Assembly (NCBI GenBank): GCA_900546295.1 | Contig: URCK01000028.1 | Location: forward strand, 1 to 20,302 | DNA: 20,302 bases | Source: an uncultured Eubacteriales bacterium | GTDB lineage: Bacteria; Bacillota; Clostridia; Oscillospirales; Oscillospiraceae | Direction of reading: 5' to 3' | Shown here: in pieces, positions 15,090 to 20,302 of the stretch | How positions within the stretch are numbered: position 1 is the stretch's first letter | How the letters are laid out: every line of letters begins with the position of its first letter | Notes under the pieces: generated by a model | Told to the model about the DNA's origin: nothing | Databases searched by the model: none | The model's input: the letters and a program-made list of their open reading frames with translations, nothing else | Translations under genes and position numbers: made by a program

Positions 15090-15711
15090 GAAGATCGAAC
15101 GATCGAAGCATAAGCAGGAGCGCGTTCTCGTGTATCTGGAGGGGGGAGACCTCCTCCGGATCACCGAGAGCGAGCTTCTGCGTTTCGGTTTATCGATAGG
15201 GCTGGACATTGACGATGGGACTGTGGTAGAATTGCAGCAGTCCGGCGCGCGGAGCGAAACGCGCGTGCGCGCGGCGAATATGATCTCAGCGCGTCCGCTC
15301 TCGCGCAGAGAGCTTGTCAAAAGGCTCCGGGAGAAGGGCGCATTGGAGTCCGACGCGGAAGCGGCGGCGGACTGGCTCGAGGAGATCGGCGCGCTCAACG
15401 ACGCGGACTATGCTTCAATGCTTGTGCGGCATTATGGCGGCATGGGCTACGGCGAGGCAAAGATCCGCGACGAGCTTTACCGGCGCGGCGTCGGGCGCGA
15501 GCTGTGGGAGGATGCGCTTGCCGCCTCACCCGACGCGCAGGAGACCATCGCGCGCGTGATCGCGCAGAAGACGAAGGGGCGCGCGCTCGACGAAAAGGGC
15601 AGAAAGCGCCTATCCGACATGCTGCTGCGCCGGGGCTTTGCCTGGCGCGATGTGCGCGCGGCGCTCGCCGCATACGGCGAAAATGCGACGGAATTCGATT
15701 ACGATGAGTGA
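15079..15711 (+). CDS. recX: Regulatory protein RecX
   Basis: RecX binds RecA filaments and modulates their assembly or disassembly. The 210-residue product is basic and helical, made of repeated three-helix units: I-S-A-R-P-L-S-R-R-E-L-V-K-R-L (about 73-87), L-E-E-I-G-A-L-N-D-A-D-Y-A (about 102-114) and G-E-A-K-I-R-D-E-L-Y-R-R-G-V (about 124-137) are the familiar RecX patterns. An extra N-terminal segment of about 65 residues is beta-like, as in many Firmicute RecX proteins. Its ATG overlaps the end of recA by 11 bases in a different frame, so translation is probably coupled. Confidence 0.93.
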
Positions 15712-15746
15712 TCGTTCGACGATATTTTACAAATAGGAGAGGTTTT

Positions 15747-17075
15747 ATGCCTTATCAGGTTTTCTTCATTTCCCTTGGCTGCGCCAAAAACCAGGTCAAC
15801 TGCGAGCAGATGATGGCAACGGTGCAGCACGCGGGACACGACATCGTCTCCTCGCCCGAGGGGGCGGACGTGGCCGTGGTCAACACCTGCGGCTTTCTTG
15901 CCTCGGCCTGCGAGGAGGCCATCGACAATATCCTTGAGATGGCGGCACTCAAGCAGGAGGGCAAGCTCAAAAAGATCATCGTGACCGGCTGCATGGCGCA
16001 GCGCTACAAGGACGATGTGCTCCATGAGCTGCCCGAGGTGGACGCGGTGCTCGGCACCGGCAGCTACGGCGACATTGCCCTTGCCATCGACGAGGTGATG
16101 GGCGCTCAGGCGCTGCGCCCCTGTCACATGGGCGATATCCACCACTGCGAGCAGGGCGGCGCACGCATTTTATCAACGCCGGCGTGGTATGCGTACCTGC
16201 GCATCGCCGAGGGCTGTGACAACTGCTGCGCCTACTGCATCATCCCGCGCCTGCGCGGGCGCTACCGCAGCCGCCCGATGGCGGAGCTTCTCGATGAGGC
16301 GAGCGAGCTTGCCTCCGCGGGCGTGAAGGAGCTTATCGTCATCGCGCAGGACATCACGCGCTACGGAACGGACTTAAACGGCGAGCATCAGCTGGCCGCT
16401 CTTCTGCGCGAGCTGTGCAAGCTCGATTTCCACTGGATCCGGCTCCACTATCTCTATCCCGACGATATCACCGATGAGCTCATCGATACCATCGCGCAGG
16501 AGGAGAAGATCGTGCCCTATCTCGATATCCCCATCCAGCACTGCAACGACGCCATTTTGAAGGCGATGAACCGCCGCGACACGAAAGAGAGCATCCGCAA
16601 GGCCTTCCGCGACCTGCGCGCGCGCATTCCCGGCCTTGTGCTGCGCACGTCCATCATCGCAGGCCTCCCCGGCGAGGGCGAGGCGGAGTTCGAGGAACTG
16701 TGCGACTTCTTGCGCGAGGAAAAGATCGAGCGAGCGGGCGTGTTCCCCTTCTCTCCCGAAGAGGGGACGAAGGCTGCAACGATGGAGCACGTTCCCGCCG
16801 AGGAGGCGCAGCGCCGCACGGAGCTTCTGGTCGACGTGCAGAGAGATATCATCGACGCATACAACGACTCCGTTCTCGGCGACGTGCGCGAGGTGCTGTG
16901 CGAGGGCTGGAGCGAGGAATCGCAGTCCTATGTCGGCCGCAGCTACGCCGAATCCGTGGACATTGACGGAAAGATTTACTTTTCCGCAAACCGTGATATA
17001 ATGGCGGGTGAGTTCGTGAATGTCCGCCTGACCGGCACGATGGACGGCGAACTGACCGGCGAAGAAGCCGAATAA
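15747..17075 (+). CDS. rimO: Ribosomal protein S12 methylthiotransferase RimO
   Basis: RimO is a radical SAM enzyme with two 4Fe-4S clusters that adds a methylthio group to an Asp of ribosomal protein S12. The start ATG 15747 has AGGAG (15735-15739) 7 bases upstream and gives 442 residues; a longer frame from 15708 is not supported. The N-terminal UPF0004 domain has C12 (S-L-G-C-A-K-N), C48 (N-T-C-G-F) and C82 (T-G-C-M-A). The radical SAM motif is C157-D-N-C-C161-A-Y-C164, with an extra Cys at 160. The F-P-F-S-P-E-E-G-T segment separates RimO from MiaB, and a TRAM domain closes the protein (about 380-440). It sits 35 bases after recX in the same run of genes. Confidence 0.94.
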   Translation: MPYQVFFISLGCAKNQVNCEQMMATVQHAGHDIVSSPEGADVAVVNTCGFLASACEEAIDNILEMAALKQEGKLKKIIVTGCMAQRYKDDVLHELPEVDAVLGTGSYGDIALAIDEVMGAQALRPCHMGDIHHCEQGGARILSTPAWYAYLRIAEGCDNCCAYCIIPRLRGRYRSRPMAELLDEASELASAGVKELIVIAQDITRYGTDLNGEHQLAALLRELCKLDFHWIRLHYLYPDDITDELIDTIAQEEKIVPYLDIPIQHCNDAILKAMNRRDTKESIRKAFRDLRARIPGLVLRTSIIAGLPGEGEAEFEELCDFLREEKIERAGVFPFSPEEGTKAATMEHVPAEEAQRRTELLVDVQRDIIDAYNDSVLGDVREVLCEGWSEESQSYVGRSYAESVDIDGKIYFSANRDIMAGEFVNVRLTGTMDGELTGEEAE

Positions 17076-17111
17076 ACATCAAGCCCTGCAAGACAGGAGG
17101 AAAGAGAGACA

Positions 17112-17636
17112 ATGACAACTGCAAACAAGCTGACGATCCTGCGCATTGCGCTGATCCCCGTATTTTTGGTGGTGCTGTACCTCGATTTCGCGGGAGCGAG
17201 ATGGTGGGCGCTCGCCATTTTCGTCGCTGCGTGTCTGACGGACTTTGCCGACGGCTACATTGCCCGCCACTACAACCAGATCACGAATTTCGGTAAGTTC
17301 ATGGACCCGCTGGCGGACAAGATGCTCGTCATGGCGGCGATGTGCTATTTTGTCGAGTGCGGGCAGATGCCCGGCTGGTGCCTTGCCATCGTGCTGCTGC
17401 GCGAATTTGCCGTTTCCGGTATGCGCCTTGTCGCCGTCGAGCAGGGGCGCGTCATCGCGGCGGCGTGGTCCGGCAAGATCAAGACTGCCTCGACCATGGT
17501 GTGCCTGTGCCTGATGCTGGTCTTTGAGAGCAACCTTTTGAATCTCATCTGCATCGCGGTCATCGTGGCGACGACCGTGTATTCCGGCATCGAGTATTTC
17601 GCAAAGAACCTGGACGTCTTCAAAGAGGCGGACTGA
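17112..17636 (+). CDS. pgsA: CDP-diacylglycerol-glycerol-3-phosphate 3-phosphatidyltransferase
   Basis: PgsA makes phosphatidylglycerophosphate, the committed step to phosphatidylglycerol, in the cytoplasmic membrane. The 174-residue protein contains the complete CDP-alcohol phosphotransferase signature D44-xx-D47-G48-xx-A51-R52-x8-G61-xxx-D65-xxx-D69, which binds the metal ions and CDP. Several hydrophobic segments surround it, starting with the N-terminal one (about 8-24). The length is normal for PgsA (about 180). An AGGAGG lies about 11 bases before the ATG. The gene is 36 bases downstream of rimO, a common neighbour in Firmicutes, where the rimO-pgsA order is often kept near recA. Confidence 0.93.
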   Translation: MTTANKLTILRIALIPVFLVVLYLDFAGARWWALAIFVAACLTDFADGYIARHYNQITNFGKFMDPLADKMLVMAAMCYFVECGQMPGWCLAIVLLREFAVSGMRLVAVEQGRVIAAAWSGKIKTASTMVCLCLMLVFESNLLNLICIAVIVATTVYSGIEYFAKNLDVFKEAD

Positions 17637-17670
17637 TCCCGACATTTCATCTTCTCAAAGGAGAGCTATC

Positions 17671-19125
17671 ATGTATTTATACAATTCCGCGACCCATAAA
17701 AAGGAAGAATTCAAGACCCATACGCCGAACCATGTGGAGATGTATACCTGCGGCCCCACCGTGTATCACTTTGCCCACATCGGCAACCTCCGCTCCTACA
17801 TCATGGAGGATGTGCTGGAAAAGTACCTGCGCTTTTCGGGCTACAGCGTGAACCGCGTGATGAATATCACCGACGTCGGCCACCTCACGAGCGATGCCGA
17901 CGAGGGCGAGGATAAGATGGTCAAGGGCGCCAAGCGCGAGCACAAGACCGTCATGGAGATCGCCAAGTACTATACCGATGCGTTTTTTGAAGACTGCCGC
18001 AAGCTCAACATCAAGCGCCCGGACGTTGTCCAGCCCGCGACGGGTCTCATTGACGACTACATCAAGATCATCACGAAGCTCCTTGATACCGGCTATGCCT
18101 ACCTTGCCGGCGGCAACGTCTATTTTGACACGAGCAAGCTCTCTCGCTACTATATCTTCAATGACCACAACGAGGAAGACCTCGCCGTCGGCGTGCGCGA
18201 GGGCGTGGAGGAGGACGAGAATAAGAAGAATAAGAACGACTTCGTCCTCTGGTTCACAAAGTCCAAGTTCGAGGATCAGGCGCTCAAGTGGGATTCCCCC
18301 TGGGGCGTCGGATATCCGGGCTGGCACATCGAGTGCTCCGGCATTTCGATGAAGTACAACGGCGAATACCTCGACCTGCACTGCGGCGGCGTGGACAACG
18401 CCTTCCCGCACCACACGAACGAGATCGCGCAGAGCGAGAGCTACCTTGGCCATCCCTGGTGCCTCCAGTGGTGCCACGTGGCGCATCTCAACACCTCGCA
18501 CGGCAAGATGTCTAAATCCAAGGGCGAATTTTTGACGGTCTCGCTGCTTGAGGAAAAGGGCTATGACCCGCTGGCGTACCGTTTCTTCTGCTTACAGAGC
18601 CACTACCGCAAGAGTCTTGTCTTCACGTGGGAAAACCTTGACAATGCGGTCGCCGCGTACAACAAGCTCATCGCGAAGATCGCGAACATCAAGGACGAGG
18701 GCGGCGTGGACGAGGCCGTTCGCGCCGAGTACCGCGCGAAGTTCATGAAGGAAATGGACAACGACCTCAACACCGCCATGGGCGTGACCGCGCTCTACGA
18801 CGTGCTCAAGGCCAAGACCACGGGCGCGACGAAGCTCGCCATCATCGGCGACTACGACACGGTGCTGAGTCTCGACCTTCTCAAAAAGGCGGAGGCCGAG
18901 CGCGAAAAGAAGGAAAAGGCCGCGTCCCAGCAGAGTGCGGGCGGCTTTACGGTCGTCTCCGAGGACGGCACGGCGGACGAGGGCATCGAGAACCTGATCC
19001 GCCAGCGCGCGGAGGCCAAGAAGGCGAAGAACTTCGCCGAGGCTGACCGCATCCGCGACGAGCTCAAGGCGCAGGGCGTTGAAGTGACCGACATGCCCGG
19101 CGGCGCGAAGTGGAAGCGCGTGTAA
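17671..19125 (+). CDS. cysS: Cysteinyl-tRNA synthetase
   Basis: This class I synthetase charges tRNA-Cys. The 484-residue protein has Y-T-C-G-P-T-V-Y (25-32, zinc ligand C27), H-I-G-N (36-39) as the HIGH motif, the W-H-I-E-C-S and C-G-G-V-D-N-A-F-P-H-H-T-N-E zinc-binding stretch and K-M-S-K-S (279-283). The C-terminus ends in the usual helical R-D-E-L-K-A-Q-G-V-E-V-T-D-x-P-G-G-x-x-W segment. The N-terminal part reads M-N-I-T-D-V-G-H-L-T-S-D-A-D rather than the more common F-T-D-V-D-D-K, marking a distinct bacterial clade. AAGGAG precedes the ATG at 17671. No T-box leader is present in the 34-base gap after pgsA, so expression follows the upstream operon. Confidence 0.95.
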   Translation: MYLYNSATHKKEEFKTHTPNHVEMYTCGPTVYHFAHIGNLRSYIMEDVLEKYLRFSGYSVNRVMNITDVGHLTSDADEGEDKMVKGAKREHKTVMEIAKYYTDAFFEDCRKLNIKRPDVVQPATGLIDDYIKIITKLLDTGYAYLAGGNVYFDTSKLSRYYIFNDHNEEDLAVGVREGVEEDENKKNKNDFVLWFTKSKFEDQALKWDSPWGVGYPGWHIECSGISMKYNGEYLDLHCGGVDNAFPHHTNEIAQSESYLGHPWCLQWCHVAHLNTSHGKMSKSKGEFLTVSLLEEKGYDPLAYRFFCLQSHYRKSLVFTWENLDNAVAAYNKLIAKIANIKDEGGVDEAVRAEYRAKFMKEMDNDLNTAMGVTALYDVLKAKTTGATKLAIIGDYDTVLSLDLLKKAEAEREKKEKAASQQSAGGFTVVSEDGTADEGIENLIRQRAEAKKAKNFAEADRIRDELKAQGVEVTDMPGGAKWKRV

Positions 19126-19145
19126 CGACCCTTTACAAAAGAATG

Positions 19146-19175
19146 AAAAGAGCCGCCCGCGGGCGGCTCTTTTTC
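19146..19175 (+). terminator. Strong Rho-independent terminator after cysS
   Basis: AGAGCCGCCCG (19149-19159) and CGGGCGGCTCT (19160-19170) form a perfect palindromic stem flanked by A and T runs. It ends the DUF1385-to-cysS run of genes. Confidence 0.9.
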
Positions 19176-19313
19176 TGTCATCGAGCGCAACAATGAGAAA
19201 AACAAAAGCAATCAAGAAATTCGTTTAAAAAGACGAATGAAAGAATCCGAAGGCCGTCATTCAATTATTGCATGGTTTCTGGGGTGATTTTCCTCGCTTT
19301 TTGCAGGAGAGTA

Positions 19314-19322
19314 TGGTATGCT
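19314..19322 (+). promoter_or_regulatory. Possible extended -10 promoter of the serine dehydratase operon
   Basis: TGGTATGCT gives an extended -10 (TG 19314-19315, TATGCT 19317-19322) 36 bases before sdaAB. No convincing -35 is visible. The preceding A/T-rich stretch (19175-19310) holds a small inverted repeat, ATTCGT (19219-19224) and ACGAAT (19233-19238), of unknown role. Confidence 0.35.
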
Positions 19323-19358
19323 GACGCAGAAAAGCTTAGCAAGAAAGGAACCCTTCCC

Positions 19359-20060
19359 ATGATCGATATTTTTGATATGATGGGGCCGGTGATGGTCGGT
19401 CCGTCCAGCTCGCATACGGCGGGCGCGGCGCGCATCGGCGCCATGGGCCGCACGCTGCTCGGAGAGGAAGTTGCCGAGGCAAAGATCGGTCTGCACGGCT
19501 CGTTTGCCGAAACAGGCATCGGCCACGGTACAGACCGCGCGCTGCTGGCGGGCCTGCTCGGCATGAAGCCGGATGACCTGCGCATCCCGAACGCCTATCA
19601 GGAAGCGAAGAACGCCGGGATGCGGTATGCCTTCTACACCGTCGACCTGCGCGATGCGCACCCGAACACGGCCCTTCTGGAGCTGACGGGCAAGAACGGC
19701 AAAAAGATGAGCCTGCAAGCCTCGTCCGTCGGCGGCGGTGCAATCGTCGTCAACAAGATCGACGGCATCAGCGTGAGCTTTACGGGCGAATTCAATACAC
19801 TCATCGTGCGCAATCAGGATGAATCCGGCTCGGTCGCGGCGATCACATCCATTCTGAGCCAGCTGCGCATCAACGTGGCGAACATGAGCGTGAGCCGCCA
19901 CCGCCGCGGGGGAAATGCGCTGATGGTCATTGAAACGGACCAGCACATCAAGCCTTATCAGGTGGAGTTTTTGGCGCAGCTGCCGAGCATTTTGTCTTTG
20001 ACCTATTACGACAAGGAGGACGATGAAGATGGTTCTGGATTCGATGAAGCAAATCTTTGA
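19359..20060 (+). CDS. sdaAB: L-serine ammonia-lyase, iron-sulfur-dependent, beta subunit
   Basis: With the alpha subunit, this protein forms the oxygen-sensitive 4Fe-4S serine dehydratase that converts L-serine to pyruvate and ammonia. The 233-residue product starts M-I-D-I-F-D-M-M-G-P-V-M-V-G-P-S-S-S-H-T (1-20), the diagnostic beta-subunit motif. The C-terminal about 75 residues form an ACT domain (N-T-L-I-V-R-N-Q-D-E-S-G-S-V-A onward), typical for ligand sensing. ATG 19359 has AGGA (19346-19349) 9 bases upstream; a longer in-frame start at 19272 is not supported. The alpha-subunit start overlaps its last 32 bases. Because the alpha gene appears broken at the window edge, the enzyme may not be functional from this locus. 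Confidence 0.93.
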   Translation: MIDIFDMMGPVMVGPSSSHTAGAARIGAMGRTLLGEEVAEAKIGLHGSFAETGIGHGTDRALLAGLLGMKPDDLRIPNAYQEAKNAGMRYAFYTVDLRDAHPNTALLELTGKNGKKMSLQASSVGGGAIVVNKIDGISVSFTGEFNTLIVRNQDESGSVAAITSILSQLRINVANMSVSRHRRGGNALMVIETDQHIKPYQVEFLAQLPSILSLTYYDKEDDEDGSGFDEANL

Positions 20061-20253
20061 GTGCTCGGAGCAGGAGCAGATCCCCTTCTGGGAGGTCGTC
20101 CTGCGCTATGATATGGACCTGCGGCAGGTGAGCCGTCAGGCCTCGATGGCAAAGATGCTCTCGACCTGGGAGGCCATTCAGGAAGCGGCGGACTCCTACA
20201 CCGGCACGCAGCGCAGCGTGAGCGGCCTTGTCGGCGGCGACGGACTCATATAG
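20029..20253 (+). pseudogene. sdaAA: L-serine ammonia-lyase alpha subunit, 5' fragment, apparently interrupted
   Basis: The frame opens at ATG 20029, with AAGGAGG (20013-20019) 9 bases upstream (ATG 20023 is too close). It reads as the N-terminus of the alpha subunit: a helical I-P-F-W-E-V-V-L-R-Y-D-M segment, then S-V-S-G-L-V-G-G-D-G (64-72), matching the family's G-L-T-G-G-D-A. A TAG at 20251-20253 ends it at 74 residues, against about 290 for a complete subunit. None of the other two forward frames after 20245 resembles SdaAA. The base composition falls from 36/50 G+C (20201-20250) to 21/52 (20251-20302). An insertion, deletion or assembly joint near 20245 would explain this. The missing catalytic domain, including the cluster cysteines, implies no activity unless the element is excised. 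Confidence 0.65.
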
Positions 20254-20302
20254 AGCTGCCAATGTCTGCATGTGCAATTTGTGTTCTTCATCACGATCAA
20301 AA
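20245..20302. other. A/T-rich tail of unknown origin abutting the broken sdaAA
   Basis: The last about 58 bases do not continue the serine dehydratase gene. On the minus strand one frame stays open from the window edge into sdaAA (residues F-D-R-D-E-E-H-K-L-H-M-Q-T-L-A-A-L-Y-E), so this may be the 3' end of a gene on an inserted element, but it is too short to identify. Confidence 0.4.

Noticed and set aside
15095..15719. TCGAACGATC (15095-15104) and its complement GATCGTTCGA (15710-15719) flanking recX, considered as transposon ends or SOS boxes
   Set aside because: Ten-base matches are expected by chance in 20 kb, no target duplication is visible, and neither copy has the second half of a CGAAC-N4-GTTCG LexA box.
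20271..20302. Possible group II intron 5' end (GTGC...) at the sdaAA junction
   Set aside because: The sequence GTGCAATTTG does not match the GUGYG start consensus, and it begins well after the point where SdaAA similarity ends.

Overview
The window looks like chromosome from a G+C-rich, endospore-forming Clostridia member, probably of the Oscillospiraceae type. This is an inference. It rests on spoVAC, an S-layer-homology (SLH) surface protein, the two-gene Fe-S serine dehydratase (sdaAB-sdaAA), strong AGGAGG-type ribosome binding sites and mostly housekeeping gene content. No tRNA, rRNA, CRISPR array or complete mobile element was seen.

Layout. 1-188 is the 3' end of a Clp-type AAA+ ATPase gene with its terminator. 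330-3224 holds three minus-strand genes: an A/T-rich lipoprotein, an ABM-type monooxygenase and a divergent type IIA topoisomerase B subunit with no A subunit beside it. 3225-3627 is a gene-free stretch with the topoisomerase promoter and two perfect DnaA boxes. 3628-4062 is a lone spoVAC (minus), divergent from hemW (4205-5326, plus). Everything to the right of that point is on the plus strand.

5450-8380 encodes a large secreted phosphodiester glycosidase/SLH protein in its own promoter-terminator unit. 8549-12040 is an operon of a lipoprotein with calcium-loop repeats, an OmpR-type response regulator and a membrane histidine kinase. 12110-19125 is a long run of core genes with short gaps or overlaps: DUF1385 (YqhQ-like), prmC, recA, recX, rimO, pgsA and cysS, closed by a strong terminator. 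These cover release-factor methylation, recombination, ribosomal protein S12 modification, phospholipid synthesis and tRNA charging.

19359 to the end carries sdaAB and the first about 70 codons of sdaAA. There the reading frame stops and base composition drops sharply, suggesting that sdaAA is interrupted by foreign DNA or an assembly junction.

No clearly new multi-gene system is evident. The best leads are the DnaA-box pair upstream of the orphan topoisomerase gene, the broken sdaAA at the right edge, and the lipoprotein/two-component operon.
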